The notes: generated by a model from the sequence alone, not told the origin. A stretch of 57,506 nucleotides of DNA from Bacillus canaveralius (GCF_002860125.1 NZ_PGVA01000029.1:1-57506), one strand, 5' to 3'; numbered from the stretch's first letter, positions 18,358 to 27,899 are shown. Numbers and translations: made by a program.

Positions 18358-18668
18358 TATCCACGATTTCTATTCTTTCGGGTTTTTAATAAATAACCCG
18401 ACTTTAATATCTTATGTAATTCGTCGGTTGTCTTTCCTTTGATTACCGATACTGCATATTGCTGATCAATCGGCTCCCCATCGATCGTATGTGTGTATCC
18501 TCGTGTATTTAAAATACTGACTGCCTCTTTAAGGCTATTTGTTTTTGCATATTCTTTTATGAGGAGCATATCAATCGTGTCAGCTTCATATGATTCCACC
18601 AGGCTAATATACTCCTGCAACCTTTTTATCTCTTCAGCAGCTCGCTTCAACGTGATAAGTTTAGCCAT
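18357..18668 (-). CDS. Hypothetical protein, 103 aa
   Basis: ATG 18668 has AGGTGG 10 bases upstream. The product is a small basic soluble protein, predicted helical in its first 50 residues (a heptad-like stretch LKRAAEEIKRLQEYISLVESY), ending in KTRKNRNRG. No family is recognised. It starts 5 bases after the stop of the zinc-ribbon gene, so the two are one operon. Both stand between the ligase and the LexA-type promoter region. Confidence 0.6.
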   Translation of the reverse strand: MAKLITLKRAAEEIKRLQEYISLVESYEADTIDMLLIKEYAKTNSLKEAVSILNTRGYTHTIDGEPIDQQYAVSVIKGKTTDELHKILKSGYLLKTRKNRNRG

Positions 18669-18673
18669 AATGA

Positions 18674-18820
18674 TCAGCCACCTACAGTCGGTTTCTTTGA
18701 AGCTATTTTCTGTCTGAAAGGAGTACTGTAGCAATCATCGCATATCCCACCATTATCAATAAATTCCCGCTCATCCGATATTTCTCCACTACATTCAGAA
18801 CAATTCCATATCTGCTCCAT
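18674..18820 (-). CDS. Small zinc-ribbon protein, 48 aa
   Basis: ATG 18820 follows GGAGGGAC at ideal spacing. The 48 residues hold WNCSECSGEI and GGICDDCYS, two CxxC knuckles typical of a single zinc ribbon (compare sporulation Sigma-K-inhibitor-like and phage small ribbons). It is divergent from the YolD-like gene and is followed after 5 bases by the 103-aa gene. Function unknown. Confidence 0.65.
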   Translation of the reverse strand: MEQIWNCSECSGEISDEREFIDNGGICDDCYSTPFRQKIASKKPTVGG

Positions 18821-19002
18821 AATGTCCCTCCTTTTTATCTCATATTTCGAGAAAAATAGAGAAAATCCTGCAAATAAAAAAGCGTCCAAGAATAGGAACA
18901 ACCTTATCGTCCATTTATAATTCCCCCTTTTAAACAGGGATTCGCCATATGTAATAATTTCCCTTTTAAAGCAATAAAAATTTATTTTCCATAGCACTTG
19001 TA

Positions 19003-19024
19003 AGAACAAATGTTTGTATATAAT
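19003..19024 (+). promoter_or_regulatory. LexA (DinR) box with -10 element
   Basis: AGAACAAATGTTTGT (19003-19017) matches the Bacillus SOS operator form GAAC-N4-GTTY, and TATAAT follows at 19019-19024. It lies 20 bases before the YolD-like gene, which is the SOS-regulated partner of UvrX/DinB-type polymerases in relatives. Confidence 0.7.
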
Positions 19025-19044
19025 AACAGAGGGAGGTTTTATCG

Positions 19045-19389
19045 ATGAGTAAACGTATAAATGACCGCGGAGCTAAAAAGTGGGCTACTTCCTTTATGTT
19101 GCCCGAACACGTAGAAATGCTTAATGGATTGTATAGGGACTATCATAAGCAGGATAAGCCAATATTGGATATGTACCAAATAGAAGAATTTGAAGAAAAA
19201 ATTCATTACGCGAGGGAATTCCATTTACCACTTACCTTTACTGTATGGTCCGACGGGTTTTCCGAAGAGTTGACAGGGTCCATCACCCGGTTAAATGAAT
19301 GGACAAAAGAAGTGTGGGTCCAGAAACAAAACAATGATATGAAATGCATTAAATTCATTGACATTATCGGTGTGAAAGTAGAAGAATAA
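19045..19389 (+). CDS. YolD-like family protein
   Basis: 114 residues with the family pattern: MSKRINDRGAKKWATSFMLPEH at the start, then a small beta domain (PLTFTVWSDGF, LTGSITRLNEW, IKFIDIIGVK). YolD-like proteins are usually encoded beside a Y-family DNA polymerase and belong to the SOS response; here the polymerase is missing, so this copy may be an orphan. A GGGAGG ribosome site precedes the ATG, and a LexA box overlaps the promoter. The downstream neighbour on the same strand is YedK. Confidence 0.85.
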   Translation: MSKRINDRGAKKWATSFMLPEHVEMLNGLYRDYHKQDKPILDMYQIEEFEEKIHYAREFHLPLTFTVWSDGFSEELTGSITRLNEWTKEVWVQKQNNDMKCIKFIDIIGVKVEE

Positions 19390-19516
19390 TTCCTTTCATT
19401 TTTTGTTTTAGGACCTTCAGGGATGCTCATATCTGAGTATCCTCTGGAATGCCTCTTTTGCTTGTACTCATCATCAATTGCTACAATAATCCCATCTAAA
19501 CCCGGAGGTGACCTGT

Positions 19517-20194
19517 ATGTGTGGCCGTTATACTTTATTTGCTAAACTCGATGATATTGTGGATCGTTTCGATATTGAGGCTGCGATTCAAGAAGAACTT
19601 TATAATCCGAGCTATAATGTCGCCCCGTCACATTCTGTTTTATCTGTTATCAACGATGGAGAGAAAAACCGACTTGGCTACCTGCGTTGGGGATTAATCC
19701 CACCATGGGCAAAAGATATGAAAATAGGCTATAAAATGATCAATGCTCGGGCAGAAACAATAGCTGAAAAACCCAGCTTTCGTAATGCTTATAAAAAAAG
19801 GCGTTGTTTAGTGATTGCCGATAGCTTTTATGAATGGAAGTGTCATGAAGATAAAACGAAAACCCCGATGCGCATCAAGCTTAAAACAGATGAACTATTC
19901 GCTATGGCTGGCTTATGGGAGCAATGGAAATCACCAGATGGTGAGACCTTTTATTCCTGCACTGTTATTACGACTAGTCCGAATGAGCTAATGAGCAATA
20001 TTCACGATCGGATGCCGGTGATATTAAAACCGGAGGATGAGAGGACCTGGTTGGACCCTTCAATCACTGATACTGAATATCTTAATGAATTATTAAAGCC
20101 ACTCTCTGAAGATTTAATGGAAGCTCATCAAGTATCCAGTTTAGTGAACTCCCCTAAGAACAATTCACCCAATTTAATTCAGCAAATCTGTTAA
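19517..20194 (+). CDS. yedK: SOS response-associated peptidase (YedK/HMCES, SRAP domain)
   Basis: 225 residues from ATG 19517, chosen because GGAGGTGA stands 6 bases upstream and because the catalytic Cys must be residue 2 (MCGRYTL). Other SRAP landmarks: NVAPSHSV, WGLIPPWA, MINARAET, DSFYEWK and NIHDRMPVIL with the active-site His. The enzyme crosslinks its Cys2 to abasic sites in single-stranded DNA through a thiazolidine and shields them during replication. It follows the LexA-controlled YolD-like gene on the same strand. All key residues are present. Confidence 0.92.
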   Translation: MCGRYTLFAKLDDIVDRFDIEAAIQEELYNPSYNVAPSHSVLSVINDGEKNRLGYLRWGLIPPWAKDMKIGYKMINARAETIAEKPSFRNAYKKRRCLVIADSFYEWKCHEDKTKTPMRIKLKTDELFAMAGLWEQWKSPDGETFYSCTVITTSPNELMSNIHDRMPVILKPEDERTWLDPSITDTEYLNELLKPLSEDLMEAHQVSSLVNSPKNNSPNLIQQIC

Positions 20195-20240
20195 GGGAGC
20201 TCCTGCTCCCGAAGTGACAAAGTGAATGTTATTGACTAAA

Positions 20241-20265
20241 AAACCTCCTATTTTTATAGGGTTTC
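20241..20265 (+). terminator. Possible terminator after yedK
   Basis: AAACC-CTAT pairs with ATAG-GGTTT around TTTT, followed by CTTATT. From here to 20860 no intact gene is seen; one 60-codon frame near 20490-20690 with a hydrophobic stretch lacks a start codon. Confidence 0.45.
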
Positions 20266-20667
20266 TTATTGTGGATTATATCTATTTTTCATTCACTTAT
20301 ATTCACTTTTAGAGAAAACCATAGATAAGACAAAAATAAAAAGCCTCCGTCTGGGATGCATAATTAAAGATATTAATACAAGTCCTCAATGGATAAAAAC
20401 CTAAAACATCTATATTCGGATTTCTTTCCTTTTTCATCACATTCCTGAGCAGTAGTATTCTGGCAGTGGATATCCCCATCTTTTAGAGTTCTATAGCGAC
20501 ACGCACCAGGTACGCCAGACTGCTGGGCACCATAAGAATCAGTGCCGGTATTTTAATTCTGCTGGGATCCATAGGAATCAGCGCTTGTATGATAATAGTA
20601 CTCTCATTTACCCCAGCATTTAACGATGGCCCTCCAAATGCGCTGAGTAGGAGTTTTCCACAACAAA

Positions 20668-20700
20668 GAGACCTTTGCCCATTTATTAGGCAAAGGTCTC
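20668..20700 (-). terminator. Hairpin downstream of the catabolic operon
   Basis: GAGACCTTTGCC pairs perfectly with GGCAAAGGTCTC (12 bp) around a 9-base loop. On the minus strand it is followed by TTTGTTG and lies about 165 bases after the permease stop. Confidence 0.5.
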
Positions 20701-20864
20701 GCTAAGCATAGTAATATGCCAACAAAGCCGATGGAGTAATCCATGTCATGACAAATTTGTTTCAGGTACTACCTGACGCTATCCTTTACGGAGGTTCATT
20801 TGATATTTAAAAAGACTTAAGACGTAAATCTTTCAGTTTAGTTTTTTCATAGTTCCTTATCAGC

Positions 20865-22148
20865 TTACGGGAACATAACCATAGCACCAACACATAGTGC
20901 TACAATCCGGATCAGGTACATAGGTACTGAGTACAGCCAGAACTGTGGAAGCTTATATTTACCCATACCCAAGATCATAGCAGGCATACCATCGATTGGC
21001 ATGTAACCGCCGTTCCATCCAGAGATAACAACTGCAGTTGCTGCAGCAGCAGGATTAATTCCCAAGCTCAGGCTGGTTGCAATAGCAATTGGTGCAAAGA
21101 TGAATACAGATCCCATATTTGAACCAGTAAAAGTAGCACAGGTACTAGTTAGAAGTGCGAAAATTAAGATAAGAATGAATGGACTGATACCAGTACCCAA
21201 TGCATTCGCTACTTCCTTACCAATCATAGCTGTAAATCCTGAGTTAGCCAGAGCATCAGCAACGCCGATAACACCAGCCATCATAATGATTACAGGTGCA
21301 CCCATATTATCCCGGACTTCCCTGAAGTCAAGGACGTTGATGAATAGCAAGAATGCTCCAGCAAGGCCAGGAATGACAAAGGCAGCATTGCCCAGCATGT
21401 TCATAAGCATCATACCAACAACACCGATGATAAATGCAGCAATGGTACAGTATTCTTTCCATGCAGGCATAACATCAATTTCAGCCGCAGCCGCAGCCTC
21501 ATCATATGCATTAACTTCTTCTTCCCTAATTGGATGATCTGGCAGAAGACGATAAGCAACCAAACTCCACACCAAGAAACCAAGAGACAGGATGAAATTC
21601 ACGACTGCAAATCTCGTCATAGAAATCCCGCCTGTGTAACCTGCAGTTTCAAGTACACTGACAGTGACGCCATAGAATAGTGCTACATTGAAAGGAAGCA
21701 AAGGGTGGTTAGTAGCAAAACCCAAAGGCATCATCAGTTTGGACGTAGGCATTTTTTTATTATAAGGAATAGTAGATATCAAGGATAGAATCAGAACATA
21801 GTAACCAGTGGAACCGGAACCTGCTAAACTGGCACCAAGCATAACGACCACGAGCAAGAGAGCATAGCTCTTATAACCGCCTCTATTTACCAATGCGAGC
21901 ATTGAGGACTGAACTTTACCAATCAAGCTGGTCTTCATTAATCCCGCCATAACAACCATAAAACCAGCGACCATGATAACGCTTGGGTTCACGAAACCTG
22001 CGAAAGCCTCCTGAACAGTGGAAAGACCGGTGACTACTAGCAGCAGGCAGGCAAACACCGGTGGTGCACCGAAGGCAAATTTGTCTGACATGATCATGAC
22101 TATCATCAGGATCAAGATGCCAAGGGCAAGAATCATTTGCAATGTCAT
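20865..22148 (-). CDS. SLC13/DASS-type organic-acid permease
   Basis: About 427 residues from ATG 22148 (AGAGGAG 8 bases upstream; the ATG at 22169 is too close to the ribosome site). It has about 10-11 membrane segments, two repeated halves and the conserved loop pattern FTGSNMGSVFIFAPIAIA and TNHPLLPFN typical of the ion-transporter superfamily that carries di- and hydroxy-acids with Na+ or H+. It is the last gene of the sugar-acid operon and would import the substrate, probably a four-carbon or larger hydroxy acid. Exact substrate cannot be told. Confidence 0.8.
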   Translation of the reverse strand: MTLQMILALGILILMIVMIMSDKFAFGAPPVFACLLLVVTGLSTVQEAFAGFVNPSVIMVAGFMVVMAGLMKTSLIGKVQSSMLALVNRGGYKSYALLLVVVMLGASLAGSGSTGYYVLILSLISTIPYNKKMPTSKLMMPLGFATNHPLLPFNVALFYGVTVSVLETAGYTGGISMTRFAVVNFILSLGFLVWSLVAYRLLPDHPIREEEVNAYDEAAAAAEIDVMPAWKEYCTIAAFIIGVVGMMLMNMLGNAAFVIPGLAGAFLLFINVLDFREVRDNMGAPVIIMMAGVIGVADALANSGFTAMIGKEVANALGTGISPFILILIFALLTSTCATFTGSNMGSVFIFAPIAIATSLSLGINPAAAATAVVISGWNGGYMPIDGMPAMILGMGKYKLPQFWLYSVPMYLIRIVALCVGAMVMFP

Positions 22149-22285
22149 GTTTTGTTCTCCTCTCTTCATAATCCATTTTTTGTTTAAAATTCTTTATAAA
22201 GCCCTTTAATCAATGAGACTATCAACTATAATGATGTGTTAACTGGTTCTTCACCACAAAAAGTTATGGCGAAGAACCTAAAGCC

Positions 22286-23452
22286 TTAAAATCTCCTTAT
22301 TTCTCCAGATGTAGGATTATAAACGCCTTCACTTTCGCGTTTAGCACCATATATATCTTCAACTGAAAAACTGTTATATTTTACACACAGTCTATTCTTA
22401 TATGCGTATACTAAATGTAAATGTCCTTCTGCGTCTTGATAGATAGTAGGATATTCAAATTGTGAATTATTCGTTTTATTCTCTGCGCCAATGAAACCTT
22501 CTGCGTGCTCAATGATCCGGCCGATTGGCCAAGTATTTCCGCCATCTTCAGTCACTGAAACCACTACCGGGTTCCTTAATCCAGGCCATGCTACTTTACC
22601 TTTAACAGGATTATTGGTAGCGCTTGCATTATAGACAATCGCAATTGCCCCGTTATCCAGTTTGATTGCACTTATACTTGCATTATTATTTGGTAAGGTG
22701 GTCGGCTCAGGCACTGTCCAGGAATCACCAAAATCCGTTGACTCACTTCTATAGATATAATCCGCGAATCTACTTCTCATAAATGCCACTAAATGGCCAT
22801 CTTCCAATTCGATAACATTGGCATGCACTCGTCCGTTACTTTCAGGCATGCGTACTTCTTTCCATGTTAATCCTTCATCATCTGATACTTGAAATACTGT
22901 AGGGTCGTTTGTAAGACCAAATTCTGAGTCCTCACATACCCACGTACTGAAGATCCATCTGCCATTACTTAATACTTGAATAGCTTGGCGGGCAAATGTG
23001 CCAGGCTGGCTGAATAATACTTCCGGTTCAGTCCAGGTTTCACCATTGTCGTATGTTTTCTGACATTTAATAATGGATGTAAACTGCATATTATCCTTAT
23101 CTGGCTGCCGGCCTTCCTGAGAAGTATAGATCAACCAAACTGATTTATCGGGTGCGTGGAAAAATGATGGGTTTTGCTCGCTGCGTGTATCATCCTGCGA
23201 GACAATTTTCGGTTCATTCCACTCTTGAGTCTCACGATTAAATTTTGATAATACGATCGAAATATCGGGACTGCCTTCAAATGAACCTGCAAACCATGCA
23301 CATAATAAATCTCCATTATCCAACTTAATAATAGTTGGTGCATGCGCGGTTGAAAAAGGACCAGATGGAATTAAAGAAAAATCAATATTTGTATAAGCAT
23401 CATGATATAATTTGCCGTCTGAACTTGACTCGTTAATTATTAATTGACTCAT
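22286..23452 (-). CDS. Sialidase-like BNR-repeat protein, cytoplasmic
   Basis: 388 residues, no signal peptide. Four Asp-box (BNR) motifs are visible: YDNGETW, DDEGLTW, TDFGDSW and TEDGGNTW, consistent with a six-bladed propeller. The N-terminal block LLCAWFAGSFEGSPDISIVLS matches the subgroup often labelled exo-alpha-sialidase. Because it would act inside the cell and sits between a PdxA2-like dehydrogenase and an acid permease, true sialidase activity is doubtful; it could be a hydrolase or lyase that frees a sugar acid. It belongs to the six-gene operon. Confidence 0.8.
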   Translation of the reverse strand: MSQLIINESSSDGKLYHDAYTNIDFSLIPSGPFSTAHAPTIIKLDNGDLLCAWFAGSFEGSPDISIVLSKFNRETQEWNEPKIVSQDDTRSEQNPSFFHAPDKSVWLIYTSQEGRQPDKDNMQFTSIIKCQKTYDNGETWTEPEVLFSQPGTFARQAIQVLSNGRWIFSTWVCEDSEFGLTNDPTVFQVSDDEGLTWKEVRMPESNGRVHANVIELEDGHLVAFMRSRFADYIYRSESTDFGDSWTVPEPTTLPNNNASISAIKLDNGAIAIVYNASATNNPVKGKVAWPGLRNPVVVSVTEDGGNTWPIGRIIEHAEGFIGAENKTNNSQFEYPTIYQDAEGHLHLVYAYKNRLCVKYNSFSVEDIYGAKRESEGVYNPTSGEIRRF

Positions 23453-23560
23453 ATTATCACCCTATCTTTCTGGTTAATGGCTATTTTTTACCGCTTTATT
23501 GTATTTCGTCGCTTTATCTAAATGTTTTCAACGCTTTATGTCCACTGATCACTTCGTTTC

Positions 23561-24589
23561 TCAATCAGCATTGTTTGCCAGCTGCACCGCGTAATCCACT
23601 GCGTTTTCAAGACTAAGTTCACTCGCAGTCATCTTGCCTGCTTGATCGAATGCTGTTCCATGATCAACTGAGGTCCGGATGATTGGTAATCCCAATGTAA
23701 TATTAACTCCAGAAACTTCTTTCCATTTATTTTCTTCTTTATCAAAAACAAAGCCTAATAGTTTTAATGGAATATGTCCCTGGTCATGGTACATAACCAC
23801 AACGATATCATACATGCCGCCGCGGACTTTTGAGAAAACTGTATCTGCAGGCAAGGGTCCGAATACATTAATCCCATCACTTTTAGCTGCTTCAATAGCA
23901 GGGATGATTTCATCTATTTCTTCATTACCAAACAATCCATTTTCCCCGCAATGTGGATTTAATCCAGCCACAGCAATCCGTGGATTTTCGATACCCAAGT
24001 TTACACAGGCATGATGAGCAATTCTTATTACATCTATGACTCTCTCTTTTTTGACTAAATCGCAGGCTTGCCTTAAAGAAACATGCGTTGAAACGTGAAC
24101 CACTCGTAAATCACCGTCAGCCAGCATCATCGAAAATTTATTCGTTTTTGTAAGCTGTCCATAAATTTCAGTATGGCCAGCAAAGTGATGTCCAGCTAAG
24201 TTCAACGCTTCTTTATTCAATGGATTCGTAACGGTTGCAGCCACTTTCCCCTCAAGCGCTAATTCAATGACTTTTTCAACATATAGATATGCCGCATTTC
24301 CGGCTTCCTTGGACACTTTGCCAATCTGTAATTCATTTGCATTTATTGAAGCCAAGTCAATAACATCCATTGTTCCCCATTCATACAATCCATCTTCCGG
24401 TGAAGAAATGGCATTCACTTTAAGATTGAACTCTGGAAAGTTCTCTAAATAGTTCTCTACAATATTTTTATCTCCAATAAGTAAGGGGTTACATTTTTCG
24501 TATAAGCTTTTCTTTTGAAAAGCTTTAATTGAAATTTCAGGTCCGATACCTGCAGGATCACCCATCGTTATGCCTATAATTTTTTTCAT
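23561..24589 (-). CDS. pdxA2: PdxA2-like 4-phospho-threonate/erythronate dehydrogenase
   Basis: 342 residues with the PdxA fold signature MGDPAGIGPEI, metal-binding His in GHTEIYG and MYHDQGHIPLK, and TSVDHGTAFD. Besides vitamin B6 PdxA, this family has catabolic members (PdxA2) that oxidise and decarboxylate D-threonate- or D-erythronate-4-phosphate to dihydroxyacetone phosphate. Its operon partner, a DUF1537 kinase, makes exactly that substrate, so the catabolic role is preferred. An AGGAGGTC ribosome site precedes the ATG. Confidence 0.87.
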   Translation of the reverse strand: MKKIIGITMGDPAGIGPEISIKAFQKKSLYEKCNPLLIGDKNIVENYLENFPEFNLKVNAISSPEDGLYEWGTMDVIDLASINANELQIGKVSKEAGNAAYLYVEKVIELALEGKVAATVTNPLNKEALNLAGHHFAGHTEIYGQLTKTNKFSMMLADGDLRVVHVSTHVSLRQACDLVKKERVIDVIRIAHHACVNLGIENPRIAVAGLNPHCGENGLFGNEEIDEIIPAIEAAKSDGINVFGPLPADTVFSKVRGGMYDIVVVMYHDQGHIPLKLLGFVFDKEENKWKEVSGVNITLGLPIIRTSVDHGTAFDQAGKMTASELSLENAVDYAVQLANNAD

Positions 24590-24602
24590 GATGACCTCCT
24601 AA

Positions 24603-25502
24603 CTACTTCATCCCTGCTTCAATATTTTCATTTAACACTGATTTTAATGCGGCAATTCCTTCGTCGCACACGTGGTTGAATGGTGCGCGGCACTTTCCAA
24701 CCGGATAACCTAGCAGTGCAACAGCCGTTTTTACCACAGTGTTTGGATTCGCAAATTTAAAGCAATCTCTAAAACTTCTGATAGAATCTTGATATTTACG
24801 AGCTTCTTCGATATTACCATTTACAAACTGATCGTATATTTGTGCCATCGTAAACGGATAAACATTAGAACATCCTGCAATACCGCCTGTTCCCCCGGCA
24901 AGCAACGTCCATAAAATTAAGGAATCATTACCTGATAGCACTGAAAAGTCTTCTCTATTTCTTGTTCTTTCAATATATTGAAGGATATTATCGAAGTTTC
25001 CGCTGCTATCTTTGACACCAACAATATTGTCAATGTCACTTAGTCTTTCCACAGTCGCAGGTTGAATAGTGTTCCCTGTCCTTGCTGGAATATTGTATAA
25101 AACAATTGGCATATCAACCGCTTCAGCAACTGTTTTAAAATGAGTATAAATCTCTTCTTGGGTTGCCGTTGCAAAATATGGCGTAATGATTGACAGGTAG
25201 TCTACACCAACACGCTTTGCTTCTAGAGACAAGCGAATGGTATCTTGCGTTCCAACTAATCCAGTTGATGCATAGATCGGAACCCTCCGCGCTACTGCTG
25301 CAACGACTGTTTCCATGACACGCACTTTTTCTTCTTCGCTTAAAATATAGCCTTCTCCATTAGTGCCGAATGTGAAAATACCATGAACGCCGTTCTCAAT
25401 GACTCTGTTCACTTGGTTTACTAGTTCTTCATAGTTCACTTCTTCATTGTCATACATGGGTGTTACAATTGGTGAGATGATTCCTTGCAATTTGTTTTGC
25501 AC
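24603..25502 (-). CDS. DapA/N-acetylneuraminate-lyase family aldolase
   Basis: 299 residues from GTG 25502 (AGGAG 8 bases upstream; the earlier GTG at 25511 overlaps the ribosome site). Class I aldolase barrel with GTNGEGYILSEEE, the Tyr of VLYNIPARTG and the Schiff-base Lys in VGVKDSSG. The family includes dihydrodipicolinate synthase, neuraminate lyase and keto-deoxy sugar-acid aldolases. Its place in a catabolic operon argues for a keto-acid aldolase or dehydratase rather than lysine synthesis. The substrate is unknown. It follows the alcohol dehydrogenase gene by 11 bases. Confidence 0.85.
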   Translation of the reverse strand: MQNKLQGIISPIVTPMYDNEEVNYEELVNQVNRVIENGVHGIFTFGTNGEGYILSEEEKVRVMETVVAAVARRVPIYASTGLVGTQDTIRLSLEAKRVGVDYLSIITPYFATATQEEIYTHFKTVAEAVDMPIVLYNIPARTGNTIQPATVERLSDIDNIVGVKDSSGNFDNILQYIERTRNREDFSVLSGNDSLILWTLLAGGTGGIAGCSNVYPFTMAQIYDQFVNGNIEEARKYQDSIRSFRDCFKFANPNTVVKTAVALLGYPVGKCRAPFNHVCDEGIAALKSVLNENIEAGMK

Positions 25503-25513
25503 CCTGATCACTC

Positions 25514-26671
25514 CTACATAATTTCTAAGTAAATTTTGCGGGCATCTTCTGGTGTTACTTCTCTCATATTATTCACGAGTAATCTTTGAACTTGCATTCC
25601 GGCCTCGACCAATCCTTCCAAATCTTCCTCAGGCACATTGAAAGCCTTTAAGCTGGTTGGAATTTCAAGTGTTGTCACAATGTTTTCCAATAAATCAATG
25701 ATATATTTTGATTTTTCATCTACTGTCAATTCTTTATTTGGTTCTTTTGCAACCCGATCATACGCTTTAGCCAAGAGGTCTTTAATAACCGGCTCATTGA
25801 ACTTCATTACTGGTGTCAACAGGATTGCGTTGGATACACCATGAGCAATGTGATATTTTCCACCTAAAGGATAAGACAAGGCATGAACAGCGGTAGTCCC
25901 TGAGCAAGTAATTGCTACCCCGCCATAGAAAGAACCTAATAGCATATTACGCTTTGCTTCAAGTGCATCTGGATTTGAGCAAGCTTCGATAATGTTATTC
26001 AAAATTAAATCCAATGCCTCCAAGGCAAAGGTATCGCTGATTGGGTTTGCTTTTTTTGAAGTAAAACATTCTATCGCATGTGCCAGGGCATCAATTCCTG
26101 TTGCTGCGGCAATCGATTTAGGTAAATTTTTAATCATGCTGCTATCCAAAATAACATGGTCAGCAATTAATTCACCGTTCACAATACCAACTTTTAAATT
26201 TTTTTCAGGTACACCTACAATGCTATTGGGAGTTGCTTCAGATCCTGTACCGGCTGTGGTAGGAATCATTAAGGAAGTCACTTGTTTTTTAGCTAATAGC
26301 GGATTGTCCAGCAAATCCTTTACAGTATAATCACCGGTGGATAGCACTGATGCTAATTTTGCTATATCCATCACACTCCCCCCGCCGACTCCGATGATAA
26401 AATCAGAGTTCAATGCTTTAAATTTATCAACGACCTCTTGGGCTTGTGTGTAAGATGGCTCTGATGGTATGTCAGATAGGATTTCGTACTCGATATGATT
26501 GTTTTCGATGATGCTGATGAGTTCGTTCAGCAATCCCAATTTAAGGATGTCTTTACCTGTAAAGATTGTGATTTTTGCCACGCCATCTTTTATAATTGTT
26601 TTTAGGTTTTGCATGGCTTCTGGTCCTGCAAACACATTTTTCGGCATTTTCAAATTATATTGATTTAACAT
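25514..26671 (-). CDS. Iron-containing alcohol dehydrogenase
   Basis: 385 residues from ATG 26671 (AAAGGAGA at 8 bases). NAD-binding GGGSVMD and TTAGTGSE, and Fe ligands in GIDALAHAIE and HGVSNAI, are all present. The gene overlaps the upstream kinase gene by 17 bases, so translation is coupled. In this operon it probably interconverts an alcohol and aldehyde or a hydroxy acid and a keto acid made from the imported sugar acid. Confidence 0.88.
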   Translation of the reverse strand: MLNQYNLKMPKNVFAGPEAMQNLKTIIKDGVAKITIFTGKDILKLGLLNELISIIENNHIEYEILSDIPSEPSYTQAQEVVDKFKALNSDFIIGVGGGSVMDIAKLASVLSTGDYTVKDLLDNPLLAKKQVTSLMIPTTAGTGSEATPNSIVGVPEKNLKVGIVNGELIADHVILDSSMIKNLPKSIAAATGIDALAHAIECFTSKKANPISDTFALEALDLILNNIIEACSNPDALEAKRNMLLGSFYGGVAITCSGTTAVHALSYPLGGKYHIAHGVSNAILLTPVMKFNEPVIKDLLAKAYDRVAKEPNKELTVDEKSKYIIDLLENIVTTLEIPTSLKAFNVPEEDLEGLVEAGMQVQRLLVNNMREVTPEDARKIYLEIM

Positions 26672-27899
26672 GATACACATCTCCTTTGTCACGAACTAAT
26701 TTATTTAATTGAATGAAGAGATCTTCATTACCCATTCCGCCGGATTTGGTAATGACATAATGTTTCTCATCCTTAAAATTAAGGCTTCCAAGAACAATTC
26801 CCGGGAATAATTCCTTCAAAGGTTTAATTTCGGTAATCCCCAATACACTCATAGATTGATACAATGTATCTCCACCAGTAAATAACAAAGTCATCTTAAT
26901 ACCCTTTGACATAAGTTTCTTTACTAAGCATCCGAGTGACTGTCCTATACTGAATCTTAGTTCATTTCTTTCATCCGGTAGTAGATTTGCTGCCGATACA
27001 TTCCCAAATGTTTCAAACATGAATGGTTTTTCAAATTTTAAATATTGATGTATATCTTCTTGCCCTTTTACTGTATCCCAATATTGTTTATCTGAAAGTT
27101 GTTCCATCGTTAAAGATATTCTTTCAAATCCATTCATTTCCGCAAATGCAATTTGTTTTTTCGTTACAGGATTAACACTTCCACTTACAATCAATAATGG
27201 AAGATTAATATCCCTTTGAGTTGTATTCCTGTTTTGATAGATGATAGTTGCTAATGCTTTACCAAACCCCGCGCACCCCACCGTAATATTTAATGCACCA
27301 TTCATTAATAGCTCTTTCCCCTGGGATAACATCTCCTCATCAGAGTGGCTTTCCATTAACAAAATTCTTTCCTCTTTTGGAGGAATTTCATATTTTTTTG
27401 TAATATAAGTTTTTAAATCCGCTTCTTTAAATAGAAGAGATGGAATATGGCTTTCCGTTACTGGTTCGTACGGATCTTGTCCAAAAACACTTTCATTTAC
27501 TGGTATTGAATCGATAAGTAATATTCCTTCGCGACTAAAGCGATTTTGTTCTGGATACGCTGAAAAAAAAGGAATTGTTACATCTTTGAAAACATCACTC
27601 AACGCTCTTAACTCAGAAGCAACATTTCCTCTTAATGCTGAATCAACTTTTTTAAATATATATTCAATATTTTCTTCTTTAGCTTTTAAGGCTATCTTCT
27701 TAATCACTTGATATGCTTCACATTTACTCAAATGTCTTGTTTCAGTATTGAAGACAAGTACTTCTATTTGATCTGTCGCTTCATCAAATTCAAACCCTAA
27801 ATCAGAGGTTACTACAGTATTAACCCCGTGATTAGAGAACTGGACTCCAGTATCAAGTGCTCCCGTAAAATCGTCAGCGATTATAAGTACCCTTACCAT
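26655..27899 (-). CDS. Four-carbon acid-sugar kinase (DUF1537/OtnK-DtnK family)
   Basis: 414 residues. Family blocks: ADDFTGALD near the N-terminus, KKVDSALRGN, and the C-terminal nucleotide-binding TGGDT and TKSGGMGNED. Members phosphorylate four-carbon aldonates (D-threonate, L-threonate, D-erythronate) at O4. First gene of the operon, with ribosome site AAGGTGGTG. Together with the PdxA2-like gene it gives the known threonate/erythronate route; the aldolase, dehydrogenase and BNR protein suggest a more complex starting compound. Confidence 0.88.
   Translation of the reverse strand: MVRVLIIADDFTGALDTGVQFSNHGVNTVVTSDLGFEFDEATDQIEVLVFNTETRHLSKCEAYQVIKKIALKAKEENIEYIFKKVDSALRGNVASELRALSDVFKDVTIPFFSAYPEQNRFSREGILLIDSIPVNESVFGQDPYEPVTESHIPSLLFKEADLKTYITKKYEIPPKEERILLMESHSDEEMLSQGKELLMNGALNITVGCAGFGKALATIIYQNRNTTQRDINLPLLIVSGSVNPVTKKQIAFAEMNGFERISLTMEQLSDKQYWDTVKGQEDIHQYLKFEKPFMFETFGNVSAANLLPDERNELRFSIGQSLGCLVKKLMSKGIKMTLLFTGGDTLYQSMSVLGITEIKPLKELFPGIVLGSLNFKDEKHYVITKSGGMGNEDLFIQLNKLVRDKGDVYHVKSI

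Noticed and set aside
20490-20701. 60-codon hydrophobic frame after yedK
   Set aside because: No start codon or ribosome site, and it runs into a hairpin.
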